Shown here in pieces: positions 26,426 to 36,502 of a stretch of DNA of 64,000 bases. Source of the DNA: Acuticoccus yangtzensis. GTDB taxonomy: Bacteria > Pseudomonadota > Alphaproteobacteria > Rhizobiales > Amorphaceae. The position numbers and the translations under genes are program-made. The notes below the pieces were generated by a model that saw nothing but the letters and a program-made list of their open reading frames with translations, was not told where the DNA came from and did no database searches. The stretch is taken from the NCBI RefSeq assembly GCF_001927245.1, contig NZ_MJUX01000002.1, positions 434,001 to 498,000 on the forward strand. The letters are read 5' to 3'. How positions within the stretch are numbered: the first letter of the stretch is position 1; each line of letters begins with the position of its first letter.

Positions 26426-26932
26426 ATGATCGCATTTCCGGAACCCGGCACGCCGCGGGAGGCCGAGCCCGGCGCGCCGCCCCAGTCCGGCCCCCGCATA
26501 TCGGCCGAGAATGACGCGATCTACCGCACCCTCCGCGGCGAATTGCAGTTCGAGCTGTCGCTGCTGAATGCGCGGGTGAACTGGCTCGTCGCCTCGCAGG
26601 CCTTCCTCTTCACGCCGCTCACGATCGGCATCCGCGGCCCCTCGATGCGTGACAGCATGTTCTTCCCGCTGATCCCGCTGGTGGGCGTGGCGCTGTGCCT
26701 GTTGGTGATGGTGTCGATCGTCGCGGCGGCGTGGCGCAGCGTGCAGTGGCGGCGCAAGATGCGACAGGGCGAGTATCACGGCGTCGGCGAGGAGGCGCGC
26801 TATTCCATCATCGTGCCGCACACGCCGGTGATCCCGCTGCTCGGCCTCATCGGCAGCATCGGCGTGCCGGTGGTGATCGCCGCGACGTGGATCTATCTCC
26901 TGATCGCCCCGCCCGCCACCGGCTTGCCCTGA
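26426..26932 (+). CDS. Unknown membrane protein with two helices
   Basis: I cannot place the family. The protein has 168 residues: a Pro/Ala-rich N-terminus, an amphipathic segment (ELQFELSLLNARVNWLVASQ), one helix near 82-105 (LVGVALCLLVMVSIVAAAW) and another near 140-164 (LLGLIGSIGVPVVIAATWIY), with a basic loop between. The layout resembles small proteins of the RipA/YeeE-type unknown class but there is no firm match. Its 3' end overlaps that of the MocR-type gene by 40 bases on opposite strands. Confidence 0.65.
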   Translation: MIAFPEPGTPREAEPGAPPQSGPRISAENDAIYRTLRGELQFELSLLNARVNWLVASQAFLFTPLTIGIRGPSMRDSMFFPLIPLVGVALCLLVMVSIVAAAWRSVQWRRKMRQGEYHGVGEEARYSIIVPHTPVIPLLGLIGSIGVPVVIAATWIYLLIAPPATGLP

Positions 26933-28422
26933 CCCGCCCCCGTCCCCGCCCCCGCCCGGAGCGCGGCGGCGAGTCGCTCCACCCCGCGCTCGATCTCGTG
27001 CGGCGCAACCGCGCTGAAGCCGAGCGTCAGCCCCGTCTGCGGGATCGGCTGCAGGGTGAAGCGGGACAGCGGCGCGGTGGCGATGCCGGCCGCGGCGGCG
27101 GCATCGGCGGCGCCGCCCTCGTCCCGCCCGTCCGCCAACAGGCCAACGGTGTGGAAGCCCGTGTCCGTCGGCGTCACCGTGAGCGTGCCGGCGAGGTGGC
27201 GCTCGGCGGCGTCCATCAACGCATCGCGGCGTTCGCGGTAGAGGTCGCGCATGCGGCGCAGGTGAGCGGAAAAGTGCCCTTCGGTCATGAAGTCGGCGAC
27301 GATGGATTGCATGGCGTGTGACACGCCGTGCGCGGCGGCCGACAGGGTGCGCTCGAACATCTCCACCAGCGCGCCCGGCACCACCGCGTAGCCGAGCCGG
27401 ATCGCCGGGAAGAGCGCCTTGGAGAAGGTGCCGACGTAGACGACGCGCCCCGCCCCGTCGAGCGCCTTCAAGGGCGGCAGAGGCGAGCGGCCATAGTGGA
27501 ACTCGCCGACATAGTCGTCCTCGACGATCCAGGCGCCCATCGCCTCGGCGGCGGCGAGAAGCTCGAACCGCCGGTCGCGGCTCATGGTGGTGCCGAGCGG
27601 GTGCTGATGGGCGGGGGTGACGAAGGCGAGGCGCGCGTCCGGCGCGGCGCGCTGGCCGACGGCGACGTCGATCCCCTCGCCGTCGACCGGGACCGGTATC
27701 AGCGCCGCGCCCTGCGCCAGGAAGGCGTTGCGCGCGCCGATCGCGCCGGGATTTTCCATCCACACCCGGTCGCCGGGGTCGATGAGGATCTGCGCGATCT
27801 GCAGGAAGGCATCCTGCGCCCCGGCGAAGACGAACACCTCTTCCGGCTGGCAGACGAGACCGCGATTGGCGCGCAGGTGACGGCAGATCGCGGCCCGCAG
27901 TTCCGGCAGGCCCGTCGCCTCGGGATAGGACATCAGCTGCGCCCGGTTGCCGCGCCAATAGCGGGCGGAAAGCCGCGCCCACTGCGCCATGGGGAACGCA
28001 TCGAAGGCCGGCATGCCGGTCACGAAGGGGCGCGGCGAACGCGGATGACTGAGGCGCGGGAAGAACTGCTCGCTGATTTCACGGCTGAAGAATGCGAGGC
28101 GGGGAAGACGCTCGGGCGGGGCCGGGGGCTCCGGTCGCGGCGCCATCGGCCGCACCTCGTCGCTGATATAGGTCCCCGCGCCCACGCGGCTGACGAGTAG
28201 CCCCTCGGACGTCAACTGCTCGTAGGCGGCCACCGCGGTGGTGCGCGACACGCCCTGCTCGCCCGCCAGCACCCGGCTCGCCGGCAGCCGCGTTCCGGGC
28301 GGCAGATCGCCCGACAGGATGAGTTCGCGCAGGTGGGTGGCGAGCTGCATGGAGAGGTTCGCCGCATCCCCCCGCTCGACCCGAAGCGTGGGGATCAACG
28401 CGCCGCCGGCATATTTGGTCAA
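26893..28422 (-). CDS. MocR family transcriptional regulator (GntR HTH fused to aminotransferase fold)
   Basis: This 509-residue regulator has a GntR-type winged helix at about 20-90 (LPASRVLAGEQGVSRTTAVA) and a fold-type I aminotransferase domain from about 125 to the end. The PLP lysine lies in GTFSKALFPAIRLGYAVVP near 325. MocR proteins often act next to genes for amine, amino-acid or vitamin B6 metabolism, sensing PLP or a PLP adduct. It is divergent from the enolase-family/aldehyde dehydrogenase/oxidase operon across about 100 bases, so that operon is its likely target. Confidence 0.92.
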   Translation of the reverse strand: MTKYAGGALIPTLRVERGDAANLSMQLATHLRELILSGDLPPGTRLPASRVLAGEQGVSRTTAVAAYEQLTSEGLLVSRVGAGTYISDEVRPMAPRPEPPAPPERLPRLAFFSREISEQFFPRLSHPRSPRPFVTGMPAFDAFPMAQWARLSARYWRGNRAQLMSYPEATGLPELRAAICRHLRANRGLVCQPEEVFVFAGAQDAFLQIAQILIDPGDRVWMENPGAIGARNAFLAQGAALIPVPVDGEGIDVAVGQRAAPDARLAFVTPAHQHPLGTTMSRDRRFELLAAAEAMGAWIVEDDYVGEFHYGRSPLPPLKALDGAGRVVYVGTFSKALFPAIRLGYAVVPGALVEMFERTLSAAAHGVSHAMQSIVADFMTEGHFSAHLRRMRDLYRERRDALMDAAERHLAGTLTVTPTDTGFHTVGLLADGRDEGGAADAAAAAGIATAPLSRFTLQPIPQTGLTLGFSAVAPHEIERGVERLAAALRAGAGTGAGQGKPVAGGAIRR

Positions 28423-28440
28423 CCGCCCTCTCCCCGGATT

Positions 28441-28483
28441 GGTCCGCCAGGTTTGTGGAAGTGGACCTTATCGGCAGACCGAT
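28441..28483. promoter_or_regulatory. Candidate MocR operator region
   Basis: Between the two divergent starts lie GGTCC-N17-GGACC (28441-28467) and ATCGG-CAGA-CCGAT (28470-28483). A possible -10 (CATAAT) for the plus-strand operon lies at 28494-28499. Position suits a MocR target; sequence evidence is limited to symmetry. Confidence 0.35.
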
Positions 28484-28524
28484 TTGCAAGTGACATAATC
28501 GCACGGACAAGAAACGGGACTATC

Positions 28525-29636
28525 ATGCGGCTCACACGCATCGAGACCTTCGCCACCCCCGACATCGGCTTCGTGCGGGTGACGGACGACACCGGGGCGA
28601 CCGGCTGGGGCCAGGTCTCGACCTATCATTCCGACATCACCGCCACCGTGCTGCACCGGCAGATGGCCCCTTGGGTGCTGGGCGTGGAGTTCGACCCCGC
28701 GGACCAGCAGGACCTGTTCGACCGCGCCACGGAGAAGGAGCACAAGTTTCCCGGCTCCTACATCTGCCGCGCGATGGCGGGGGTGGAGACCGCGCTATGG
28801 GACCTGCGCGGCAAGGCGGCGGGCGTTCCGGTGGCGACGCTGCTCGGCGGTTCGCCGGGCAAGCTGCGCGCCTACGCCTCGTCGATGAAGCGGGACCTCA
28901 CGCCCGAAGACGAGGTGGAGCGGTTTAAGCGGCTGCGCGGCGAATACGGGTTCGACGCCTTCAAGTTCCGCGTCGGCGCCGAGTGCGGGCGCGGGATGGA
29001 CGAGTGGGAGGGCCGCACGGAGGCGATCATCCCGGCGGTCGGCAACGCCTTCAAGGGCGAAGGTGTTGCGCTGCTGGCGGACGCCAACTCCTGCTACGCG
29101 CCCGCCGCGGCGATCCATTATGGCCGCATGCTGGCGGATAACGGCATCAGCCATTTCGAGGAGCCGTGCCCTTACTGGGAGCTGGAGCAGACCGCCGAGG
29201 TGGCCGCCGCGCTCGATATCGACGTGACGGGAGGCGAGCAGGACTGCTGGGTGCCGACCTTCAAGCGCATGTTCGAGCTGAAGGCGGTGGACGTCGCACA
29301 GCCGGACATCCTCTACGCGGGCGGCATGGGGCGGACGATGCGCATCGCCGCGCTGGCGGCGGAGTTCGGCCTGCCGGTGACGCCGCACTGCGCCAACCTC
29401 GGCCTTGTCACGCTGTTCACGATGCACCTGTTGCGGGCGCTGCCGAACGCGGGCAAGTACCTGGAATTCTCCATCGAGGAGGCGGACTATTATCCCTGGC
29501 AATACGGCCTCTACGTGAACGATCCCTACACGATCGAAGACGGGCAGGCCGTGGTGACGGACGCGCCCGGCTGGGGCGTGGAGATCGCGCCGGAATGGCT
29601 GGCGAAATCCGCCTACACCCTCAGCGAGGCGCCGCG

Positions 29637-29640
<4 letters not shown>
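28525..29640 (+). CDS. Mandelate racemase/muconate lactonizing enzyme (enolase superfamily) protein
   Basis: This 371-residue member of the MR-like branch abstracts an alpha-proton from a carboxylate, giving racemisation, dehydration or cycloisomerisation. The metal ligands are seen as Asp in LLADANSC, Glu in FEEPCPYWE and Glu in TGGEQDCW. The base on one side reads KFR (in FDAFKFRVG) and the other is the Asp-His pair, AQPDILYAGG with VTPHCANLG. The closing YLEFSIE is present. It is the first gene of an operon under the divergent MocR regulator; the aldehyde dehydrogenase start overlaps its stop (ATGA). Neighbours suggest an acid sugar or amino-acid-like substrate, unproven. Confidence 0.9.
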
Positions 29641-31124
<1,484 letters not shown>

Positions 31125-31127
31125 GAC

Positions 31128-32399
31128 ATGATGGCGCCCGGCGAGTTCAAGACGACACCTTATTGGTGGGACTATGCCCCGCCGGCTCAGCTCCCGCCGG
31201 CCGACCTTCCCGCCGCGGCGGACGCTGTCGTCATCGGCTCGGGCTACACTGGGCTCCATGCGGCGCTGAAGATCGCCCGCGCCGGACGCAGCGTCGTCAT
31301 TCTGGAGAAGGGCGTTCCGGGCGAGGGCTGCTCCACCCGCAACGGCGGCCAGGTGTCGACGTCGATCAAGCCGAAGCTCGCCAAGCTGACCGCCCGCCAC
31401 GGGGCGGAGACGGCGGCGGGCATCATCGCCGAGGGCATCGCGTCGCGCGCCTTCGTTGAGGATTTCGTCCGCGACGAGGGGATCGCCTGCGACTTCCGCA
31501 CCTGCGGCCGCTTCCACGCCGCGGCGACGCCCAAGGCCTACGCCGAGCTCGAGAAGCTGGCGGACGGCGAAACTGTGACGATGGTCCCGCGCGACCGCCA
31601 GCGCGAGGAGCTGGGCACCGACGCCTATCACGGCGGCGCGGTCTTCCACCGTCACGCCGCGCTGGACCCCGGCCTCTACCACGCCGGACTTCTGGCCCGC
31701 GTCCAGGCCGCCGGCGCAGTGGTGCTGCCGCAGACCCCGGCGACGGCGATCGACGAGGCGGCGGACGGCGTCACCGTCACCACCCCGCGCGGGACGATCC
31801 GCGCGCGCGACCTGGTCCTGGCGACGAACGGCTATACCGGTGAGGTGACGCCGTGGCACCGGCGCCGCACGATCCCCATCGGCAGCTACATCATCGCCAC
31901 CGAGGAGCTGGACCCGGCGCTGGTCAAGCGGCTCTTCCCCACCGGGCGCGTGGCGTCCGATTCCCGGCGCGTCGTCTATTATTACCGCACCTCGCCGGAC
32001 GGGCGGCGGATCCTGTTCGGCGGCCGCACCAGCGCGGGCGAGATGGGCGCCGAGGTCGCCGGCGCGCGGCTGAAGGCGTCGATGTGCGCGCTGTTCCCGG
32101 AGCTGAAGGACGCCGCCATCACCCATTCGTGGATGGGTTTCGTCGCCTACACCTTCGACGAGCTGGCCCACACCGGCCGCCGCGGGCGTGTGCACCACGC
32201 CATGGGTTACTGCGGCTCCGGCGTCGGCATGGCGTCCTATCTCGGCATGAAGATGGGGCTGCGCGTCCTCGGCGACCCCGCCGGAGAGACGGCGATGTCG
32301 CGGCCCGACTTCCTCACCCGGCCGCTCTACACGGGCGATCCCTGGTTCCTGCCCGCCGCGGTGAGCGCCTACCGCGTGTTGGACCGGATGGGCGTTTGA
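31128..32399 (+). CDS. FAD-dependent amine/amino acid oxidase (DAO family, PuuB-like)
   Basis: This 423-residue flavoprotein has a Rossmann start AVVIGSGYTGLHAALKIARA near 34-53 and the DAO-family loop CSTRNGGQVSTSIKP near 68, as in gamma-glutamylputrescine oxidase. The C-terminal FAD contact is MGYCGSGVGMASYLGMKMG near 355. Relatives oxidise secondary or primary amines, producing an aldehyde and peroxide. With the aldehyde dehydrogenase and the polyamine-type ABC importer, breakdown of a polyamine-like or N-substituted compound is reasonable, though no glutamyl-ligase (PuuA) is present. Confidence 0.88.
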   Translation: MMAPGEFKTTPYWWDYAPPAQLPPADLPAAADAVVIGSGYTGLHAALKIARAGRSVVILEKGVPGEGCSTRNGGQVSTSIKPKLAKLTARHGAETAAGIIAEGIASRAFVEDFVRDEGIACDFRTCGRFHAAATPKAYAELEKLADGETVTMVPRDRQREELGTDAYHGGAVFHRHAALDPGLYHAGLLARVQAAGAVVLPQTPATAIDEAADGVTVTTPRGTIRARDLVLATNGYTGEVTPWHRRRTIPIGSYIIATEELDPALVKRLFPTGRVASDSRRVVYYYRTSPDGRRILFGGRTSAGEMGAEVAGARLKASMCALFPELKDAAITHSWMGFVAYTFDELAHTGRRGRVHHAMGYCGSGVGMASYLGMKMGLRVLGDPAGETAMSRPDFLTRPLYTGDPWFLPAAVSAYRVLDRMGV

Positions 32400-32415
32400 C
32401 GATCGGAATGCAAAA

Positions 32416-32463
32416 CCGCGCACAATGGACCTTTGACGGCCCCCCTCTGTGCGGTCCATTTTC
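32416..32463 (+). promoter_or_regulatory. Mutually exclusive hairpins between oxidase and ABC transporter genes
   Basis: CGCACA (32419-32424) can pair with TGTGCG (32448-32453), and the adjacent ATGGACC (32425-32431) can pair with GGTCCAT (32453-32459), which runs into TTTTC. The second stem looks like a short terminator and the first like an anti-terminator, as they share G32453 and interlock. It might lower transport-gene transcription relative to the upstream genes. Confidence 0.4.
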
Positions 32464-32511
32464 ATGAACGACGGTGAAATGAACATTTGCCGTCCAAGAT
32501 GGGAGAAGACC

Positions 32512-33582
32512 ATGACGTCGATACTGCGGACCCTGTTGGCCGGTACAGCTGTCGCGCTGATGGCCGGCGGTGCTCAGGCCGAGACGCTTCGGCTTTTGAC
32601 CTGGGGCAGCTATGCCCCGGACGAACTCGTCCAGAAGTTCGAGGAAGAATATCCCGACATCGACGTCGAGGTGACCTTCTCCAACAATGAAGAGATGATC
32701 GCCAAACTGCGCGCGACCGGCGGCACGGGCTTTGACCTCGCCCAGCCGAGCCATGATCGCATTTATGCCGCGCAGCTCGAATACAACATCTACAAGCCGC
32801 TGGATCTGTCCAAGATCGACGTCGACAAGATGACGCCGAACCTGGTCGAAGGCGTGAAGGCCAACACCACGATCGACGGTGAAGTCTATTCCGTGCCGCA
32901 TCAGTGGGGCACGTCGGGCATCATGGCCAACGTGAAGGAGGCGCCGGACGCCAAGGGCTGGGGCGATCTGTGCAGCGAGACCTACAAGGGCCGCACGTCG
33001 ATGCGCCTGCGCCGCACGATCCTGCTCGGCATGGGCTTCGCCATGGGCAAGAACCCGTTCGAGCTCTACGCGGACCCCGAAGCCTACCAGGCGATGCTGG
33101 ACGAGGTGACCGACAAGCTGATCGCCTGCAAGGACATCATCAAGACCTACTGGACCGGCGGTGACGACCTGTCGGCGCTGATGCTGTCGGGCGAAGTGGT
33201 GCTGTCGGAGACCTGGGACTCCACCGCCTACAAGATCTACAGCGAAAACAAAGACATCGTCTTCATTCCGCCCGAGACCGGGGCGCTCGCCTGGATCGAC
33301 ACCTTCACCATCCCCCGCGGTGGTCAGGCCGACGATGCCGCCTACAAGTGGATCAACTTCGTCCTGCGGCCCGAGAACGTGACCATCATGTCGGCCTCCA
33401 CCGGCGCCATCGCCGCGGTGCCGAACGGCATCCAGCTTCTGCCGGACGACAAGCGCGCCGCCGTGGAAGCGGCCTTCGACCAGGCCGATCTCGACAACCT
33501 GAAGTTCTTCGCCAACATCCCGCCGGGGCTGGAGGACATGGAAGGCATCGCGCTGGAGCGCATCAAGGCCGCCTCGAACTGA
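32512..33582 (+). CDS. ABC transporter substrate-binding protein, spermidine/putrescine (PotD/PotF) type
   Basis: The protein has 356 residues with a Sec signal (LLAGTAVALMAGGAQA, cleavage near 23). The mature start ETLRLLTWGSYAPDELVQKF matches the PotD/PotF group, as does GTGFDLAQPSHDRIY. It binds the ligand in the periplasm for the ABC system encoded just downstream. GGGAGAAG lies before the ATG. PotD-type proteins bind polyamines, but relatives take up opines, betaines or organic acids, so the ligand is open. Confidence 0.92.
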   Translation: MTSILRTLLAGTAVALMAGGAQAETLRLLTWGSYAPDELVQKFEEEYPDIDVEVTFSNNEEMIAKLRATGGTGFDLAQPSHDRIYAAQLEYNIYKPLDLSKIDVDKMTPNLVEGVKANTTIDGEVYSVPHQWGTSGIMANVKEAPDAKGWGDLCSETYKGRTSMRLRRTILLGMGFAMGKNPFELYADPEAYQAMLDEVTDKLIACKDIIKTYWTGGDDLSALMLSGEVVLSETWDSTAYKIYSENKDIVFIPPETGALAWIDTFTIPRGGQADDAAYKWINFVLRPENVTIMSASTGAIAAVPNGIQLLPDDKRAAVEAAFDQADLDNLKFFANIPPGLEDMEGIALERIKAASN

Positions 33583-33640
33583 GCGACTGATCGGACGGGC
33601 CGCGCTGGCCCGTCCCCCCTCTCTGCCGAAAGACCCCTTG

Positions 33641-34708
33641 ATGTATGACCTGAGCTGTTCCGGCCTCACCAAGAGGTTCGGCCCCTTCACGGCGGTGTCG
33701 GACGTCTCGCTGGACATTCCGTCCGGCTCGTTCTTTTCGATCCTCGGCCCGTCCGGCTGCGGCAAGACCACCTTGATGCGCATGATCGCCGGCTTCGAGA
33801 GCCCCAGCGAAGGCGACATCAAGATCAAGGGCGAGAGTGTCGTCGCCACGCCCCCCAACAAGCGCAACGTGAAGATGGTGTTTCAGCACCTGGCGCTGTT
33901 CCCGATGATGAGCGTCGGCGAGAACATCGCCTACGGCCTGCGCTGCCGGGGCGAGAAACGCGGCGCGATCGGCGCCAAAGTGGCCGGGATCCTGGACCGC
34001 GTGGGTCTGCCGGGCACCGAAGACAAACGCATCGACCAACTGTCCGGCGGGCAGAAGCAGCGCATCGCCATCGCCCGGTGCATGGTGCTGGAGCCGGACG
34101 TTCTGCTCCTCGACGAACCGCTCGGCGCGCTGGACCTGAAGCTGCGCGAGCACATGAAGATCGAGCTGAAGCTGCTGCAGAACCAGTTCGAGACGACCTT
34201 CCTCTACATCACCCACGACCAGTCGGAAGCGCTGGTGATGTCGGACCAGGTGGCGGTGATGAACGCCGGCCGGTTCGAGCAGATCGGCAGCCCGAAGGAA
34301 CTCTACGACGCGCCCGTGTCCGGCTTCGTCGCCGGCTTCGTGGGCGATTCCAATTGCCTCACCGGCACCATCGCCACCGTCGACGGGGCCGACGCGCGGG
34401 TGAGGCTGGACGACGGCGGCGAGCTGATCGGCCGCGTGGCGGACCGCAGCGGCCCCGGCGACGCGGTGGAGGTGTTCCTGCGCCCCGAAGCGCTGAGCCT
34501 TGGCGCAGGCGGCGCCACCACCCTTCCCGGCACCGTCGACAGCCTGCTCTTCAACGGCGCCAATTCGCGCGTTCTGGTGAAGCTCGCCACCGGGCAGATG
34601 CTGGAGGTCGCCGACCCCGCACAGTCCGGCGGCGGGGCCGTGGGCGACACCGTCACCGTGTCCTTCCAGCCGGAGCGCGCGCGGGTCTTCGCGCGGCGGG
34701 GCGCATGA
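33641..34708 (+). CDS. ABC transporter ATP-binding protein (PotA type)
   Basis: This 355-residue ATPase energises the importer. Walker A is GPSGCGKTT near 37-45, the signature LSGGQKQRIAIARCM near 133-147, Walker B VLLLDEPLGALDLKL near 152-166, and the switch His in YITHDQSEA near 187. A TOBE domain fills about 275-350 (EVFLRPEALSL). The ATG at 33641 is chosen over the TTG one codon before. The stop overlaps the start of the first permease (ATGA). Confidence 0.95.
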   Translation: MYDLSCSGLTKRFGPFTAVSDVSLDIPSGSFFSILGPSGCGKTTLMRMIAGFESPSEGDIKIKGESVVATPPNKRNVKMVFQHLALFPMMSVGENIAYGLRCRGEKRGAIGAKVAGILDRVGLPGTEDKRIDQLSGGQKQRIAIARCMVLEPDVLLLDEPLGALDLKLREHMKIELKLLQNQFETTFLYITHDQSEALVMSDQVAVMNAGRFEQIGSPKELYDAPVSGFVAGFVGDSNCLTGTIATVDGADARVRLDDGGELIGRVADRSGPGDAVEVFLRPEALSLGAGGATTLPGTVDSLLFNGANSRVLVKLATGQMLEVADPAQSGGGAVGDTVTVSFQPERARVFARRGA

Positions 34709-35574
34709 TGGGGCGCGACGCGGGGCGCCTCTCCCTCATCCTCCTCTTCATGCCGTTCGCGCTGTGGATCGGCCTTCTCATCGTGCTGCCGCAACTCGGC
34801 ATCGGCTACGTGTCCCTGCGGGAGAAGGTGGGAATCAACCAGTACGAATTCGGCTTCAAGAACTACGCCGACTTCATCAGCGAGCCGATCTACCGCAACA
34901 CGCTTCTGCGCACGGCGTGGATGTCGATCCTCGTCACCGCGCTGGCGCTGATCGCCGGTTTTCCGGTCGCCTACTACATCGCCAAGATCGCCAAGACGCG
35001 CAGCCGCGCGGCGCTGTTCCTGATGTGCCTCATCCCGCTCTGGGTGTCGGACCTGGTGCGGGCCTATGGGTGGATCGTGCTCCTGCGCGAAACCGGCGTC
35101 ATCTCCACCGCGCTGGTCTCCATCGGCCTCATCAGCCAGCCGATCGAGATGCTCTACACCGACATGACCGTCATCATCGGCCTCGTCTACACGGTGATTT
35201 TGTTCATGATCGTGCCGCTCGTCTCCACCCTGCAGGGAATGGACGATGCGCTTTTGGAGGCGGGATACAACCTCGGCGGATCGCGCTTCACCGTGTTCCG
35301 GCGGATCATCGTGCCTTACGCCATGCCGGGCATCGTCGCCGGGTCGATCATCACCTTCATGCTGACGGCGGGCAGCTATCTGACCCCCGTCCTTCTGGGC
35401 GGCAAGAATTCGAGCTGGTTCACAGAGCAGATCTACAATCAGTTCATCACCCGCTACAATTGGGAGGCCGGGGCGACCTTCGGCGTCCTCCTCCTCCTGT
35501 TCACGTCGCTGGTGGTGTGGCTCGGTCTGTTGCTGACCGGCCAGAGCCTCGCGACCACGGTGGCGAAGGACTGA
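34705..35574 (+). CDS. ABC transporter permease (PotB type)
   Basis: This 289-residue inner-membrane protein has six predicted helices. The cytosolic EAA loop, LEAGYNLGGSRFTVFRRIIV, near 180-200 contacts the ATPase. The PotB-like features FPVAYYIAKIAK and YLTPVLLGG are present. The gene is coupled to the ATPase gene by a four-base overlap and is followed after three bases by the second permease gene. Confidence 0.93.
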   Translation: MMGRDAGRLSLILLFMPFALWIGLLIVLPQLGIGYVSLREKVGINQYEFGFKNYADFISEPIYRNTLLRTAWMSILVTALALIAGFPVAYYIAKIAKTRSRAALFLMCLIPLWVSDLVRAYGWIVLLRETGVISTALVSIGLISQPIEMLYTDMTVIIGLVYTVILFMIVPLVSTLQGMDDALLEAGYNLGGSRFTVFRRIIVPYAMPGIVAGSIITFMLTAGSYLTPVLLGGKNSSWFTEQIYNQFITRYNWEAGATFGVLLLLFTSLVVWLGLLLTGQSLATTVAKD

Positions 35575-35577
35575 GCC

Positions 35578-36429
35578 ATGCCCTCATCACCGCATTTCAA
35601 ATGGATCTACCGCGCCTATGTCGTGGTGTTCTTCGTCTTCCTGATCTCGCCTCTGGTGGCGGCGGGCGCCTTCGCGTTCAACGACTCGCTGTTCCCGTCC
35701 CTCCCCTGGCGCGGCTTCACGCTGGACTGGTTCTTCGGTCCGGCGGAGCCCAAGCTCGGCCTCATCCATGACGACCGGCTGCTGCGGGGTATGGGCAACT
35801 CGCTCTATATCGGCCTCGTCGTCTCGGCGCTGGCCGTCGCCGCGGGGACGACGAACGCCTTCCTGTTCGAGCGCAAGTCCTTCCCGCTGAAGGGCGTTCT
35901 CTACATCCTCATGATCGTGCCGCTGGTCATCCCCGGCGTGATCCTCGGCATCGCCATCCTGCTCTTCGCGTCGATGGTGGCGAACTTCGCGGACCGGCAG
36001 CTCGGCCTCTTCATCACCTGGCTGAGGCCGGGGATCCCGCTCATCGTTCTCGGCCAGGTGTCGTTTCTGACGACGATCACCACGCTCGTCATCGCCGCGC
36101 GGCTGAAGAAGTTCGATATCGCGCTGGAGGAGGCGGCGCTGAACCTCGGCGCATCGCGGCTGCGGGTGCTCCTCACGGTGACGCTGCCTTACCTCTTCCC
36201 GGCGCTGTTCTCGGCCTTCATCGTCGCCTTTCTGGTGTCGTTCGAGAACTTCAACACCACGATGATCCTGGTCGGCTCCGACGCACCGCTGACGGTGACG
36301 ATGTACGACCGCATGGTGAAGGTCGGCTCCACGCCCGTGCTGAACGCGGTGTCGGTGGTGCTGATGCTGGGGTCGGGGCTTCTGGCGCTGGCGTCCGTGC
36401 TGATCCAGCGGCCCAGCAAGACGGCCTGA
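35578..36429 (+). CDS. ABC transporter permease (PotC type)
   Basis: This 283-residue partner permease has six helices and the EAA loop EEAALNLGASRLRVLLTVTL near 182-201. The final helices contain FLVSFENFNTTMILVG, typical of PotC. With the preceding three genes it completes a binding protein-ATPase-permease-permease importer. An inverted repeat follows its stop, before a convergent enolase-family gene. Confidence 0.93.
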   Translation: MPSSPHFKWIYRAYVVVFFVFLISPLVAAGAFAFNDSLFPSLPWRGFTLDWFFGPAEPKLGLIHDDRLLRGMGNSLYIGLVVSALAVAAGTTNAFLFERKSFPLKGVLYILMIVPLVIPGVILGIAILLFASMVANFADRQLGLFITWLRPGIPLIVLGQVSFLTTITTLVIAARLKKFDIALEEAALNLGASRLRVLLTVTLPYLFPALFSAFIVAFLVSFENFNTTMILVGSDAPLTVTMYDRMVKVGSTPVLNAVSVVLMLGSGLLALASVLIQRPSKTA

Positions 36430-36438
36430 ACGTCTTTC

Positions 36439-36470
36439 GGGCGCCCGTCCCTGAACCGGCGCCCCTTCTC
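36439..36470 (+). terminator. Possible terminator between convergent genes
   Basis: GGGCGCC and GGCGCCC pair around a 12-base loop, followed by a pyrimidine-rich CTTCTCTC without a real T-run. It is placed at the end of the ABC operon. Efficiency is doubtful. Confidence 0.4.
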
Positions 36471-36502
36471 TCGATTCAGGCCAAGACGTCCGGCGGCTCG
36501 AT

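Noticed and set aside
26893-26932. 40-base overlap of convergent genes as an assembly artefact
   Set aside because: Both frames are otherwise normal and such tail overlaps are common in compact genomes.
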